Shown: positions 1 through 10,884 of the stretch, piece after piece | Numbering within the stretch: the first letter of the stretch is position 1 | How the letters are laid out: the number at the start of each line of letters is the position of its first letter | NCBI RefSeq assembly: GCF_015709225.1 | Contig: NZ_JADNRS010000029.1 | Coordinates: 124,001 to 188,000, forward strand | Direction of reading: 5' to 3' | Length of the DNA stretch: 64,000 nucleotides | Origin: Acholeplasma laidlawii | GTDB lineage: Bacteria; Bacillota_I; Bacilli_A; Acholeplasmatales; Acholeplasmataceae | Notes under the pieces: model-generated | Databases searched by the model: none | Seen by the model: only the letters and a program-made list of their open reading frames with translations | What the model was told of the DNA's origin: nothing | Position numbers and translations under genes: made by a program

Positions 1-1
1 A

Positions 2-2074
2 AGAACAATGCCATCCGATCCTACTTTAATCAAATTAAACACCATTGGTGGTACAAACTGGGATAAAGCAGGAGATCAAATCACATGGAAATTTGAAGTA
101 CCTAAGACAGGTCTTTACGAAATTTCTATGCGTTTAAAACAAAGACTAGCTAATGGTATGGTTGTCTTTAGAGATATTTATATTGATGGTGAAATTCCGT
201 TCGCTGAAATGGAAGGTTTTGCATTCAAATTCTCTAATGACTGGAGAATCCAAACATTAGGAACAGATGAAGAATCATTCTTATTTTATTTAGAAGAAGG
301 AACTCATGAGTTGACAATGGAAGTTTCATTAGGTATTTATGGTCAACTAATTTCAGACTTACAAGACGTTATTGATAATTTAAATAAAATCTATCGTGAA
401 ATATTAATTTACACAGGACCAAGTCCTGACCCATTTAGAGATTATGAATTAGCAAACCGTATACCTAATTTAGTTTCTAGATTTACAAGTGAATTAGAAC
501 ACGCCAAATATATTAGAGAAACATTAATCAATGTATCCGGTAATCGTAGTGAAAAAACAGGTATCTTAGATACTGTTATTCTTCAATTACAAGATTTTAT
601 TAAACGCCCTCGTGGTATTCAAAATAGTTTATCAACTTACGTTTCAAACATTTCTTCATTAGGTACATTGGTTATTTTATTATCCAGTCAACCGCTAGAA
701 ATTGATTACTTTACACTACATGAACCAGGTGCTAAAATGCCACAATCTACACCAAGTTTCTTTGAAAATACTTGGTTTGGATTTAGATCATTCTTAGCTA
801 CATTTACAACAGACTTTGCGGCTGTAGGTCGTAGAGATACTGGTGAAGTAAACGAAACTATTGAAGTTTGGTTATCAATTGGTCAAGACCAAGCAAACAT
901 TTTAAGAAAATTAATAGATGAAACTTTTGCACCACAAAATCAAATTCAGGTGGATTTAAAATTAGTTTCAGGTGCATCATTATTACCTGCTACATTATCC
1001 GGTAGAGGGCCTGATGTGGCTATTGGTCAAGCAGACTCAACACCTGTTAACTACGCTATGCGTAATGCAGTTTATGATTTAACTCAATTTGAAGATTTCG
1101 ATGAAATCGCTCAAAGATTTATGCCAAGTGCATTAGTTCCATATGAATTTGATGGTAGCTATTATGCATTACCAGAACAACAAATATTCTTAATGATGTT
1201 CTATAGAACAGATATTTTTGAAGAACTAGGTTTAACACCTCCAAATACTTGGAGAGAAGTTGTAGAGATGATTCCTTCTTTACAAAAACATAACCTCGAA
1301 TTCTATTTACCAGTTCCATTAACTCAAGGTGCTGCAATCATCTTGCCACCAAACCCGATTTTCTCAACTATGTTCTACCAAAATGATGGTGAGTTCTACA
1401 TTGATGGTGATAGACAAGCGGGCTTTAATGAAGGAAATGGACCTAAGGTTTTTGAACAATGGTCATCATTCTATACAAACTATTCATTCCCTGTAGAGGC
1501 GAACTTCAATAACCGTTTTAGAAGTGGTCAAATGCCAATCGGTATTTCTTACTACAATACATATAACGTATTAAGTGTTTTTGCGCCTGAGATCCGTGGT
1601 AAATGGAACTTTGTTGCTGTACCTGGTACAGAGTATCTTGATGAACTTGGTCAAACTCAAATTAGACGTGAAACTGTAGCAACAGGTACGGGTGGTATCA
1701 TCTTAAATCAATCCAATAAAAAAGAAGAGTCATGGGAATTCCTAAAATGGTGGACATCTACTGAAACTCAAATGCGTTTTGGTCGTGAACTAGAAGGTAT
1801 TTTAGGGGCAGCAGCTAGATATCCAACTGCAAACGTTGAAGCTATGGAACAATTACCATGGACAATCGATGAATTAGCAAAACTAAAAGAACAATGGGCA
1901 TGGGTACGTGGTATTCCTGAGGTTCCAGGTGGATATATGACTGGTCGTCATTTAGACAATGCATTTAGACTTGTATTAAATGAAGCAGCGAACCCACGTG
2001 AAACAATTTATGATTACGTACAAATGATTAATGAAGAATTAGCGAAGAAACGCCGCGAATTCGGATTAGATTAA
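2..2074 (+). CDS. Carbohydrate-binding-like / ABC solute-binding fusion protein (5' partial)
   Basis: The frame is open to the left edge, so the true start, and any lipoprotein signal, lies outside the window; the first ATG at 8 is internal. The visible 690 residues fall into two parts. Residues 1 to about 270 contain a beta-sandwich-like module (W-x-K-A-G-D then FEVPKTGLYEI, as in carbohydrate-binding modules) and a helical segment. From about residue 285 (TIEVWLSIGQDQANILRKL) the protein reads as a family 1 extracellular sugar-binding protein to the end. It precedes two permease genes by 14 bp, so it should deliver a glycan to them. This is a solute-binding protein by family; its ligand is inferred only from the downstream amino-sugar enzymes. 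Confidence 0.85.
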   Translation, partial: RTMPSDPTLIKLNTIGGTNWDKAGDQITWKFEVPKTGLYEISMRLKQRLANGMVVFRDIYIDGEIPFAEMEGFAFKFSNDWRIQTLGTDEESFLFYLEEGTHELTMEVSLGIYGQLISDLQDVIDNLNKIYREILIYTGPSPDPFRDYELANRIPNLVSRFTSELEHAKYIRETLINVSGNRSEKTGILDTVILQLQDFIKRPRGIQNSLSTYVSNISSLGTLVILLSSQPLEIDYFTLHEPGAKMPQSTPSFFENTWFGFRSFLATFTTDFAAVGRRDTGEVNETIEVWLSIGQDQANILRKLIDETFAPQNQIQVDLKLVSGASLLPATLSGRGPDVAIGQADSTPVNYAMRNAVYDLTQFEDFDEIAQRFMPSALVPYEFDGSYYALPEQQIFLMMFYRTDIFEELGLTPPNTWREVVEMIPSLQKHNLEFYLPVPLTQGAAIILPPNPIFSTMFYQNDGEFYIDGDRQAGFNEGNGPKVFEQWSSFYTNYSFPVEANFNNRFRSGQMPIGISYYNTYNVLSVFAPEIRGKWNFVAVPGTEYLDELGQTQIRRETVATGTGGIILNQSNKKEESWEFLKWWTSTETQMRFGRELEGILGAAARYPTANVEAMEQLPWTIDELAKLKEQWAWVRGIPEVPGGYMTGRHLDNAFRLVLNEAANPRETIYDYVQMINEELAKKRREFGLD

Positions 2075-2088
2075 GAAAGAGGGTCTAT

Positions 2089-3018
2089 ATGCAAGCAACA
2101 ATTAAACGAGATTTTAAAACTAGATCCAAACAAATGTGGAAAGAGATGAAAGAAGCCAAACATTTATATGTTTTAATGGCACCTTTTATCATTCTATTCT
2201 TCACTTTCACAATCATTCCGGTTGTTATGTCACTTGGTATTAGTTTTACACAGTTCAACATGTTAGAAGCACCACGTTTTGTGGGCTTTGATAACTACAT
2301 TAAATTATTATTAGATGATGAAATATTCATCATCGCTATTAGAAATACATTAGTATTGGCGGTTGTTACCGGTCCAGTATCCTATTTATTAGCATTCGTA
2401 TTTGCTTGGTTAATTAACGAGCTTAAACCGAAATTACGTGCATTTATGACATTGGTCTTCTATGCACCATCAATTAGTGGTAATGCATTCTTAATTTGGT
2501 TACTTATCTTTTCTGGTGATGTTCATGGTTATGCCAATGCACTCTTGATGCAATTTGGTATTATCAATAATCCAATACTATGGTTAAGAGATCCAGATTA
2601 TATGCTATTTGTTATTATCCTAGTTCAATTATGGTTAAGTTTAGGTGTATCCTTCCTTGCCTTCATTGCTGGGTTACAAAGTGTTGACAAAACACTTTAT
2701 GAAGCAGGTAGTATTGATGGAATTAAAAACAGATGGCAAGAATTATGGTTCATTACGATTCCAAGTATGAAACCACAATTACTATTTGGTGCCGTAATGC
2801 AAATTACCACATCCCTTGCGATTGCTGAAGTATCCATGCAACTTGTTGGGTTCCCATCTGTACAGTATGAAGGACATACAATTGTTACGCACTTAATTGA
2901 CTACGGGTCCATTCGCTTTGACTTAGGTTATGCCTCAGCTATTGCGACTATCCTATTTATTATCATGATTAGTGCTAACTTAATTGTCCAAAAATTCTTA
3001 AGAAAGTTGGGTGAATAA
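2089..3018 (+). CDS. Sugar ABC transporter permease (MalF/UgpA-like)
   Basis: A 309-residue integral membrane protein of the binding-protein-dependent sugar permease family. About six hydrophobic helices are visible, the first at residues 29-50 after a basic cytoplasmic N-terminus. The cytoplasmic EAA loop that docks on the ATPase is present near residues 203-227 (YEAGSIDGIKN, then TIPSMKP). The start ATG follows an AAGAGGG ribosome site. It lies between the solute-binding protein and a MalG-like partner 2 bp downstream, the usual order of a carbohydrate importer. No ATPase gene is seen in the operon, so a shared MsmK-type ATPase encoded elsewhere is inferred. Confidence 0.93.
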   Translation: MQATIKRDFKTRSKQMWKEMKEAKHLYVLMAPFIILFFTFTIIPVVMSLGISFTQFNMLEAPRFVGFDNYIKLLLDDEIFIIAIRNTLVLAVVTGPVSYLLAFVFAWLINELKPKLRAFMTLVFYAPSISGNAFLIWLLIFSGDVHGYANALLMQFGIINNPILWLRDPDYMLFVIILVQLWLSLGVSFLAFIAGLQSVDKTLYEAGSIDGIKNRWQELWFITIPSMKPQLLFGAVMQITTSLAIAEVSMQLVGFPSVQYEGHTIVTHLIDYGSIRFDLGYASAIATILFIIMISANLIVQKFLRKLGE

Positions 3019-3020
3019 TT

Positions 3021-3905
3021 ATGCAAATCGTAAAAGATTTCATGATGAAGAGAAAAATCAAGAAGAAAAAAAGACTCAACCGTTCTTTAGGTGGAGACAT
3101 TGCATTATTTATCTTACTTGCATTGTTTGGTGTTTTCTCAGCTTATCCATTAATTATGACTGCATCCAATGCATTCAAACCATTAGATGAGTTATTCGTT
3201 TTCCCACCAACATTATTACCAAGAAACTTAACATTTAATAACTTTAGAGATTTATCAGAGTTAATTGGAAACTCTTGGATTCCATTCTCAAGATATTTCT
3301 TTAATACAATATTTGTAACATTAGTCGGTACAGCAGGACACGTACTTATCGCAAGTATGTGTGCTTACCCACTGGCTAAATACAAATTCCCGGGATCAAA
3401 ATTCATATTCATGTTGGTAGTATACTCACTGATGTTCGCACCTCAAGTGACTGCTACACCAAACTATATTATCGTATCTTGGGTTGGTTTAATTGATACA
3501 CCATGGGCTATTATTTTCCCTGCAATCGCTTCATCATTAGGTTTATACTTAATGAAGCAATTTATGGAACAAGTTCCAATGGAATTAATTGAATCAGCTA
3601 AAATCGATGGTGCAAGTGAATATCGTATCTTTTTCCAAATTGTTATGCCACTGGTAAAACCAGCTTGGTTAACATTAATTATTTTACTCTTCCAAAGACT
3701 ATGGACTACTGATGGTGGTGCATTTATCTTCAGTGAAGAATTGAAACCTCTATCATTTGCATTACGTCAAATTGCACAAGGATCTATTGAACGTGCAGGT
3801 ACAGTTGCAGCAGTAGGGTTTATTATGATGATTGTTCCAGTTGTGTTCTTTATATTCTCACAATCTAAGATTGTGGAAACATTTAGTACATCTGGGCTGA
3901 AATAG
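3021..3905 (+). CDS. Sugar ABC transporter permease (MalG/UgpE-like)
   Basis: A 294-residue partner permease. A strongly basic N-terminus (MKRKIKKKKR) is followed by about six membrane helices. The EAA loop is clear near residues 190-213 (IESAKIDGASEYRIFF, then MPLVKP). It starts 2 bp after the preceding permease stop and should form a heterodimer with it. The next gene starts 9 bp downstream, so the group is transcribed together. The family call is firm; the substrate is not visible in the sequence. Confidence 0.93.
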   Translation: MQIVKDFMMKRKIKKKKRLNRSLGGDIALFILLALFGVFSAYPLIMTASNAFKPLDELFVFPPTLLPRNLTFNNFRDLSELIGNSWIPFSRYFFNTIFVTLVGTAGHVLIASMCAYPLAKYKFPGSKFIFMLVVYSLMFAPQVTATPNYIIVSWVGLIDTPWAIIFPAIASSLGLYLMKQFMEQVPMELIESAKIDGASEYRIFFQIVMPLVKPAWLTLIILLFQRLWTTDGGAFIFSEELKPLSFALRQIAQGSIERAGTVAAVGFIMMIVPVVFFIFSQSKIVETFSTSGLK

Positions 3906-3914
3906 GAGGATTAT

Positions 3915-5732
3915 ATGAAATTATTTACACTCATATCTCTTTTATTTACATTGCCATTAAACTTTTCAATTATAAGATATAACTTCTCGTATTATGGTGA
4001 TGTAATCCATTCAGCACCAGGCTTAAGCTATGCACAAACATTTAGCGAAAAAACACTTGAAATTGATATGGTTACCCCAGAAGATCTTGTGGTATATGAA
4101 GATGAAATATTTATAATCTCTAGCGGTTCTAATGCCTTAATCCTTGTAAATGATAATTTTGAATTAAACCAATCATTAAAATCATTTGAAATAAGTGCAG
4201 AATATAGAGATGTCTTATTTGACACAACAGAAGGTTTATTAGAGGCACATACAACGCTTAGATCTGATGTAGTAGCTCAACTTAACATTGCAAAAGCAAA
4301 CACAAATGAAAGTATGGCATCTCTAATATTCTTAGAAGCTGAAGCTAAAAATTTATTTATAGCAGATATGGATGCTCTACATGCAACACTTACCACAAAA
4401 GTTACATCAAGTATTAATCCATCAATTATTGTTGGGACAATTACAGAAGCTAACACAGAATTCAAAAAAATTGTTGATCTAGCAATTGCTGCAGATGAAG
4501 CAGCTAGAATTGAAAAAGTACTAGAACGTGGTGAAGACGATGTTGTAGTCGAATATCAAAATGCAGCTTTAGTTGAAAAACAAGAAGTACTTAGCGTATT
4601 AGAAGCTCAAACATTAAATGCTCCAATGGGACTTGATGTTCAGCATACTGGTATCTATATTGCAGATACTGGAAACAATCGTATTGTTAAATTAAATCAC
4701 AACTTTGAAGTCGTAAATTTATTTACTGAAGTTGATGATGTGACATTTGAAACGGTTGACTTTATTCCGGTAAAGATTACTACAGACTCAACAGGTAGAA
4801 TGTATGTTGTAGCTAGAGAAATTTACGAAGGTATTTTAGAACTGGATACTGATGGATCATTTAACAGATACACAGGGGTCAACCCAATCACTTTATCACC
4901 AATTGATATCTTTAACCGCTTTTGGATGAGTGATGCTCAAATTGATAAATTACCTAAGTTCTTACCAACAAGTTATACAAACGTTACAATGAACTCAGAA
5001 AACTTCATTTATGCAACCTCTTTACCATCAACAAACAACTCAGACAACATGATTCAATTAATTAACCCTAAAGGTGTTGATGTACTTATCCGTAATGGAT
5101 ATCATGTACCAAAGGGCGATATTCAATTTGTTGAAGGTATGAATAACTACGTTATCGATGGTCCTTCAAGACTTGTAGATATTGCAGTATACCAAGATGG
5201 TATCTATACAGTATTAGATGCTAAACGTTCAAGATTATTTACTTATGACTCAGAAGGTAACCTATTATATGTTAATGGTGAAGCTGGTCAACAATTAGAC
5301 AAGTTCTCAAATGGTGTAGCACTTGCGTACTTTGGTGATAACCTATTAGTTTTAGATAAAGAACTTAGAACAGTTATTGTCTATGAACACACAGAATTTG
5401 GATCTAAAGTAAATCAGGCAATTCATCACCATGAAAATGGAGAATTTGAATTAGCTGCTAAGCTTTGGGAAGAAGTCTTAGTGTTAAATACAAACTATGA
5501 AGTAGCATATAACGGTATCGGTAAATATCACTTAAGAAATGGTGATTATGAAAAAGCTATGGAATACTTCCAATATGGCTATGACAAATATTACTATTCA
5601 AGAGCTTATAAATCATATCGTAATGAATTAATCAAATCAAACTTTGGTTATATCATGCTTGTAGTGTTACTAGTTCCAGCATCGCTGATCGCATTAAAAC
5701 AAATTAAAAAAAGAAAGGGTAGACTAAAATAA
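3915..5732 (+). CDS. NHL-repeat and TPR protein with C-terminal membrane anchor
   Basis: A 605-residue protein translated from an ATG after a strong AGGAGG site. It has an N-terminal signal-like hydrophobic segment (residues 1-20), then NHL/beta-propeller repeats (PEDLVVYEDEIFI; PMGLDVQHTGIYIADTGNN near residue 237). A TPR-like helical pair follows (about 500-560, NYEVAYNGIGKYHLRNGDY), then a C-terminal membrane helix (about 578-598) before a basic tail. The mass of the protein should therefore sit outside the membrane. A helical segment of about 120 residues (95-215) interrupts the propeller. The gene is wedged between two permease pairs, next to a YIP1 protein. The function is unknown; a scaffold or sensor for the transport system is an inference. 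Confidence 0.8.
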   Translation: MKLFTLISLLFTLPLNFSIIRYNFSYYGDVIHSAPGLSYAQTFSEKTLEIDMVTPEDLVVYEDEIFIISSGSNALILVNDNFELNQSLKSFEISAEYRDVLFDTTEGLLEAHTTLRSDVVAQLNIAKANTNESMASLIFLEAEAKNLFIADMDALHATLTTKVTSSINPSIIVGTITEANTEFKKIVDLAIAADEAARIEKVLERGEDDVVVEYQNAALVEKQEVLSVLEAQTLNAPMGLDVQHTGIYIADTGNNRIVKLNHNFEVVNLFTEVDDVTFETVDFIPVKITTDSTGRMYVVAREIYEGILELDTDGSFNRYTGVNPITLSPIDIFNRFWMSDAQIDKLPKFLPTSYTNVTMNSENFIYATSLPSTNNSDNMIQLINPKGVDVLIRNGYHVPKGDIQFVEGMNNYVIDGPSRLVDIAVYQDGIYTVLDAKRSRLFTYDSEGNLLYVNGEAGQQLDKFSNGVALAYFGDNLLVLDKELRTVIVYEHTEFGSKVNQAIHHHENGEFELAAKLWEEVLVLNTNYEVAYNGIGKYHLRNGDYEKAMEYFQYGYDKYYYSRAYKSYRNELIKSNFGYIMLVVLLVPASLIALKQIKKRKGRLK

Positions 5733-6370
5733 TGAATAAAATTAAAAATATTTTAACTGATTACCTATCCTTTCCTAAATATTTAATGATGCATCCCTTT
5801 GATGGGTTTGATGAATTTAAAACAGAAAAGAAGGGTAAATTAAGTGTTGCTATCGTATTTATTGCATTATTTGCATTATTACGTATCTTAACTTATCAGT
5901 ATGAAAGTTTCTTAATAAATGAACGTAATCCAATGTTAATTAACAATCTACAAGAAATCTTTGTAGTAGGATTATTAATCATTTTATTTGTAACTGCAAA
6001 CTGGTCAGTAACAACGCTTATGGAAGGTAAAGGTAAATTTAAAGAAATTCTTATGGTAACAGGTTATGCATTATTCCCTATTATCATTATTGGATATCCG
6101 GCCTTACTTATTTCAAACTTCTTAACATTAGATGAAATGGCATTTTATACACTTGCAGTAGGTATTGCATACTTTTTAACTGGTTGGATGTTATTTATGG
6201 GTATTTTAAATATCCATCAATATGGCCTATTAAAGACAATTATGGCATTTCTTGCAACTGTTGTATCTATGATGGTGATGATGTTCTTAGGATTATTATT
6301 CTTCGACGTTATTCAACAAATCATCTCATTCATTTCTGCAATCATTGAAGAATTGGGGTTACGAAGATGA
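5732..6370 (+). CDS. YIP1 family membrane protein
   Basis: A 212-residue protein made almost wholly of hydrophobic helices (about five to six) with a short charged N-terminus ([19 protein letters not shown]). This motif followed by membrane helices is typical of bacterial YIP1-domain proteins. The start codon overlaps the preceding gene's TAA by one base and the TGA stop overlaps the next start, so translation is probably coupled. YIP1 proteins are often found beside DUF5696 and ABC permease genes in Firmicutes. No biochemical role is known; it could organise the membrane complex. Confidence 0.8.
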   Translation: MNKIKNILTDYLSFPKYLMMHPFDGFDEFKTEKKGKLSVAIVFIALFALLRILTYQYESFLINERNPMLINNLQEIFVVGLLIILFVTANWSVTTLMEGKGKFKEILMVTGYALFPIIIIGYPALLISNFLTLDEMAFYTLAVGIAYFLTGWMLFMGILNIHQYGLLKTIMAFLATVVSMMVMMFLGLLFFDVIQQIISFISAIIEELGLRR

Positions 6371-8949
6371 TATTTATTAAAAAACATTATATTAAATTAA
6401 TTATTGGTTTCTTAGTACTGGCTTTAATAGCATTTGTTGCTATTGGTTTACCACTTTCTAAAACAACTTATGCACATCAAACAACTCAAAGTTTTGATAA
6501 AGAAGGATTTGTACAAGCAACTAAAGATTCAGATTCAAATAAACTTGTTTCTGAAAATGCAAACTACCAATTGTTTTTAGATGAAACAACTTCATACTTT
6601 AAAGTAATTGATAAAGCATCAGGCTATGTTTGGGAATCAAACCCAAGTGTAGAAGATGACAGACTAGGTACAACACCTGCAGCTAAAAACAGACAAAAGG
6701 CTACATTAGAATATAACTATTATAATGAAGCTGGATCTGTTACAACCTCTAACAACTATGCATTAAGTATTTCTCACCCACAAGGTGTGAAAAATGAGGC
6801 TGGTGAACGTACTTACCAAATTCGTTATGTAGAAAATGGTTTCCAAGTATTATATGTTATTGGTAATATTGATATCACTAACTTATATTTCCCTAGATAT
6901 ATTTCTAGAGAATTAATGGAATCATTAGATCCGGATATTCGTGCAGAATTAGAATTATTTGCCTACGGCCAATTTGATGCTGAACTAGATGCATTCTTTA
7001 TTCAATCATATTCTACTGAATTAGCACGTGGTGTTAAAACTAGACTTTATAGAATTTTTTATGAAACATTAGGTTACACACTTGAAGATATTCAAGAAAT
7101 GAATTTTGAATATGGCATCACAGAGGAAGCTGAACAAACTGAATTTGAGATTGCTGTTGAAGTTACCTTAGAGTCACACGGTATTAATGCTAAGATCATT
7201 AGAGATTCTATCGTTGAAAGAAATGGTAGACTATCTGAAATTTCATTATATCCATTATTTGGTACAGCACATATGACAGTCAATGATGAGGACTCACAAG
7301 GTTATTTATTCATCCCAGATGGTAGTGGCGCTATTATGGAATTTAATAATGGTAAAACAAACCAAGCAGCTTATAGAAAACGTCTTTATGGTATGGACTT
7401 ATCTCAAATGCCAATGAAGATGGCTGAACAACAACAAAAAATTAGTTTACCAGTCTTTGGTATGGTTAAAGAAGAAAACGGATTTGCAGCAATCATCACA
7501 GAAGGTGATGCAATGGCTTATGTGAATGCTGACGTCTCAGATCGTAGAGACTCCTACAACCGTATTTATGCTTCATTCCAAATTAGAGAAGCTGAACAAG
7601 TTATCTTAGGATCAGGATTCAACCAATATGGTATTACATTACTTACAAAAGAAATTGTAAAAACTGATTTTGAAGTTCAATTCCATTTTATTAAAGGTTT
7701 AGAAAATAACTATGCAGGGATTGCTAAAGTATATCGTGATTACTTAATTGAAAATTACGGTTTAACTAAAACTGATAATACAAATAACATTCAATTAACT
7801 GCAGAATTTTTAGGTGCATTTGATAAAAAAGATTTCTTCTTAGGTATTCCTTACACTTCATTAGATAGTCTAACTACATTCAAACAAGCACTTGAAATTA
7901 TTGATGAATTAGAAACACGTGGTATTAGTGAAATCAATGTGAACTATATTGGTGCTGCAAATGGTGGTTTAGTCAATCAGTTTTATGATAGAAATACGAT
8001 TCCTTCAGTATTAGGTGGTAAAGATGAGTTTATTAAATTCAATGATGAACTCACAGAACGTGGTATTGATCTATACCAAAATGTGAACTTTGTATCTACT
8101 AAAGCATACAGAGGTATCTTCGATGAATCCATGTACAATACAAAGAGAATTCGTGGTTCACAATCACTGTTATATGGATATCATTACCCATCACTCTTAC
8201 CAAGTTCAGAACTACCAACTGGTAAAAACTTAGACCAGTTCTTATTAAATCCCCTTTACTATGAAGCGTTATATAACAAATTTAGCAAAGAAGCAATCAC
8301 TAATGGTTTAAGCTTAGGTTTAATTGGTTCACAAATCGTATCAAATCATGACTTCCATAATACAATTTACAAACAAGACGCGTTAATTATTCAAAAGAAC
8401 TTATTAGAAACAATTAATGAAGATATGATGATCTCAAATCCATTAGGATTTGCTATTCCATATGCTACAAGATTTGATAGTCTACCTACAGAAACTACTT
8501 TATATGGTTTAATTGACTACCCAGTACCTTTTACTCAATTAGTATTAAGTGGGTATAAGGATTATACTGCAGACTCAATGAACTTATCAAGTAACCGTAG
8601 TCCTAGATTCCAATTCTTAAAAGCATTAGAAACAGGATCAAATATTAAGTATACATTATCTTATGACAGTTCTCAAAAACTACTCAACACAGACCATAAC
8701 CAATATATGTCAACACACTATATTAACTGGTTAGATACAATTGAAGCTCAAGTTGAGGAATTAAATTCAATTAATATTGCAAGCGGTTCTTTAATTGCAC
8801 ACGAAAAACTAGCAAACTTTAATAACGTATACAAAGTAGGTTATTCAAACAACTTAGAAATGATCATTAACTACAACCTATTTAGTATTACAGTAGAGGG
8901 TGTAACAATTCCAGCAATGGATTACCATATTACGAGAGGAGCAGCCTAA
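6367..8949 (+). CDS. DUF5696 domain-containing membrane-anchored protein
   Basis: An 860-residue protein with one N-terminal membrane helix (about residues 9-30) and a long, probably extracytoplasmic, body. The N-terminal third is beta-rich ([26 protein letters not shown]). The C-terminal half has alternating strands and helices like a TIM-barrel glycosidase fold ([40 protein letters not shown]). I assign it to the DUF5696 family by overall pattern and by its place between YIP1 and permease genes. The start overlaps the YIP1 stop (ATGA) and the stop overlaps the next ATG. A cell-surface glycan-processing or glycan-binding role is an inference; catalytic acids cannot be named from the sequence alone. 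Confidence 0.75.
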   Translation: MIFIKKHYIKLIIGFLVLALIAFVAIGLPLSKTTYAHQTTQSFDKEGFVQATKDSDSNKLVSENANYQLFLDETTSYFKVIDKASGYVWESNPSVEDDRLGTTPAAKNRQKATLEYNYYNEAGSVTTSNNYALSISHPQGVKNEAGERTYQIRYVENGFQVLYVIGNIDITNLYFPRYISRELMESLDPDIRAELELFAYGQFDAELDAFFIQSYSTELARGVKTRLYRIFYETLGYTLEDIQEMNFEYGITEEAEQTEFEIAVEVTLESHGINAKIIRDSIVERNGRLSEISLYPLFGTAHMTVNDEDSQGYLFIPDGSGAIMEFNNGKTNQAAYRKRLYGMDLSQMPMKMAEQQQKISLPVFGMVKEENGFAAIITEGDAMAYVNADVSDRRDSYNRIYASFQIREAEQVILGSGFNQYGITLLTKEIVKTDFEVQFHFIKGLENNYAGIAKVYRDYLIENYGLTKTDNTNNIQLTAEFLGAFDKKDFFLGIPYTSLDSLTTFKQALEIIDELETRGISEINVNYIGAANGGLVNQFYDRNTIPSVLGGKDEFIKFNDELTERGIDLYQNVNFVSTKAYRGIFDESMYNTKRIRGSQSLLYGYHYPSLLPSSELPTGKNLDQFLLNPLYYEALYNKFSKEAITNGLSLGLIGSQIVSNHDFHNTIYKQDALIIQKNLLETINEDMMISNPLGFAIPYATRFDSLPTETTLYGLIDYPVPFTQLVLSGYKDYTADSMNLSSNRSPRFQFLKALETGSNIKYTLSYDSSQKLLNTDHNQYMSTHYINWLDTIEAQVEELNSINIASGSLIAHEKLANFNNVYKVGYSNNLEMIINYNLFSITVEGVTIPAMDYHITRGAA

Positions 8950-9893
8950 TGCAAGATACAGTACATTCTAACCAAGTTAATCCAAAAGGTAAAAAGAAGT
9001 TTGAAATGACTTACAACCGTCAAAAACTATTTTGGGCTGTAGTCTTCTTATTACCTTGGTTTATTGGTTTATTATTACTATTCATAGTGCCATTTTTCCA
9101 ATCACTAAACTATAGTTTTTATAAGCTAACGCCTCAAGTAGGCTCCATTCTCTTTGAGTATGTAGGTTTTGGTAACTATTTATTTGCTTTTAATGAGCAC
9201 GTAAGTACTGCAACATCAACAAGCTTTAGTGTTGAAATGGTCAACACAATGTCTGATGTGGCATTCAACATTCCTGTCTTATTAATTTTCAGTTTATTTA
9301 TGGCTGTATTATTAAACATGAAGTTTAAAGGTCGTGCGATTGTTCGTGCAATCTTCTTCGTACCAGTTATTCTAAACTCAGTTGCAGTAGCTTCCGCTTT
9401 AGGTGGTGGATCAATTATGACTGAAATCCTAGAACAACAAGGTATTGGTCAAATATTTGACTTACAATTTTTCCTAATTCAATCTGGCTTACCAGAATTC
9501 ATGGTAAATTCAGTGGTAGGTTTAATTGATCGTATTTACGATATTTTATCCTTAAGTGGTGTACCAATCTTACTGTTTTTAGCAAGTATTCAATCCATTC
9601 CTGGTCATTTATATGAAGCAGCGAAAATTGAAGGTGCTACAGGTTATGAGACTTTCTGGTTAATTACATTACCAAACGTGAGTCCTCACATCTTAACAGT
9701 TATTGTTTATGCGCTTGTGGATACATTCTTAACATCACCAGTGTCAGGTATTATTCAACATGAATTAAATACACAAAACTGGGGTGTAAGTTCAGCGATG
9801 GCATGGATTTATGTACTATTTATATTAGGTACGCTCCTAGTTGTCTTCATATTAGCTAAAATGTTTAAGATAGGAGGATCTCATTATGAATAG
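8949..9893 (+). CDS. Second sugar ABC permease (MalF-like)
   Basis: A 314-residue permease starting on the last base of the DUF5696 stop codon. After a basic N-terminus the first helix begins near residue 30 (LFWAVVFLLPWFIGLLLLF). The EAA loop is present near residues 222-246 (YEAAKIEGATGYETFW, TLPNVSP). It overlaps its partner by 8 bp. It differs clearly in sequence from the permease at 2089, so this is not a recent duplication. A second solute-binding protein is not visible between the two permease pairs, so this pair either shares the first binding protein or uses one encoded elsewhere. Confidence 0.92.
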   Translation: MQDTVHSNQVNPKGKKKFEMTYNRQKLFWAVVFLLPWFIGLLLLFIVPFFQSLNYSFYKLTPQVGSILFEYVGFGNYLFAFNEHVSTATSTSFSVEMVNTMSDVAFNIPVLLIFSLFMAVLLNMKFKGRAIVRAIFFVPVILNSVAVASALGGGSIMTEILEQQGIGQIFDLQFFLIQSGLPEFMVNSVVGLIDRIYDILSLSGVPILLFLASIQSIPGHLYEAAKIEGATGYETFWLITLPNVSPHILTVIVYALVDTFLTSPVSGIIQHELNTQNWGVSSAMAWIYVLFILGTLLVVFILAKMFKIGGSHYE

Positions 9894-10884
9894 TAAAATT
9901 ACTGCGAATCTAGGCATGGGTCAACTTTCACTAGTTGAAGCAGCAAAAGAACGAGGTAAAAGTATAAGACGCGTTCGTAGATTCCAAAGTATCCTTATAT
10001 CTGTTTTAAGAGCATTATTATTAGGTGGTTTATGTTTCATTATTCTATATCCTGTAATTCAACAAGTATTACTAGGTCTTAGAGCACCTATGGATGCAAA
10101 TGACCCTTCTGTTGTCTGGGTTCCAAAAAACTGGAGTGTTCAAAACTTCAGACTTGCAGCGATTGTATTAGATTATTGGGACGCCTTATTAAATACATTT
10201 AAATTAAGTGCAATCTCAATGGTGTTACAAGTTGCATCTACAGCACTTGCAGGTTATGCATTTTCAAGATTGAAATTTAAAGGTAGCGAAATATTATTTA
10301 TATTTGTTATCTTAACTATTGTTATCCCGCCACAAGCATTATCACTTTCTCAATATCTATATTTTAGAGAATTAGGGTTAGTTGGTAGTGAAAACTCCAT
10401 TTATTTAATGAGTGGTTTAGGTCAAGGGATCCGTAGTGGTATCTTCATTTATATCTTTAGAAGTTTCTTTAAAGGCTTACCAAAAGAATTAGAAGAAGCA
10501 GCACAAGTAGACGGTGCATCAGTATTTAGAATATTCTGGAACGTTATGTTACCAAACGCACGCGGTGCAATGATTACAGTTGGATTATTCGCGTTCGTAT
10601 GGCAATGGAATGATACTTATTATGCAAGTATCTTCAATATCTCAACAGAAGCTTTCCCTATTCTAACAATGCGTTTAGTAAACGCTGCTGAAAACGTTTA
10701 TGCAGCCTTATTCTATACAGGCGGATTAAGTTTAATTGGTCAAGACGTTTGGTCTAACCCAATGTTCTTAGCAACCATTTCAAACGTTGCAGCCTTACTC
10801 ATGATGTTACCATTATTAGTTATGTACTTATTTGTACAAAAACAATTCGTTGAATCGATAGAAAGAACAGGTATTGTCGGCTAA
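9886..10884 (+). CDS. Second carbohydrate ABC permease (MalG-like)
   Basis: A 332-residue permease with an extended basic N-terminus (RGKSIRRVRRF) before the first helix at about residue 41. The EAA loop is clear near residues 203-227 (LEEAAQVDGASVFRIFW). A good AGGAGG ribosome site lies within the end of the preceding permease gene, and the stop shares its last base with the start of the YesL gene. It should dimerise with the product of the gene at 8949. Extra residues between the last helices (about 260-285, around VYAALFYTGG) make it longer than the permease at 3021. Confidence 0.92.
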   Translation: MNSKITANLGMGQLSLVEAAKERGKSIRRVRRFQSILISVLRALLLGGLCFIILYPVIQQVLLGLRAPMDANDPSVVWVPKNWSVQNFRLAAIVLDYWDALLNTFKLSAISMVLQVASTALAGYAFSRLKFKGSEILFIFVILTIVIPPQALSLSQYLYFRELGLVGSENSIYLMSGLGQGIRSGIFIYIFRSFFKGLPKELEEAAQVDGASVFRIFWNVMLPNARGAMITVGLFAFVWQWNDTYYASIFNISTEAFPILTMRLVNAAENVYAALFYTGGLSLIGQDVWSNPMFLATISNVAALLMMLPLLVMYLFVQKQFVESIERTGIVG

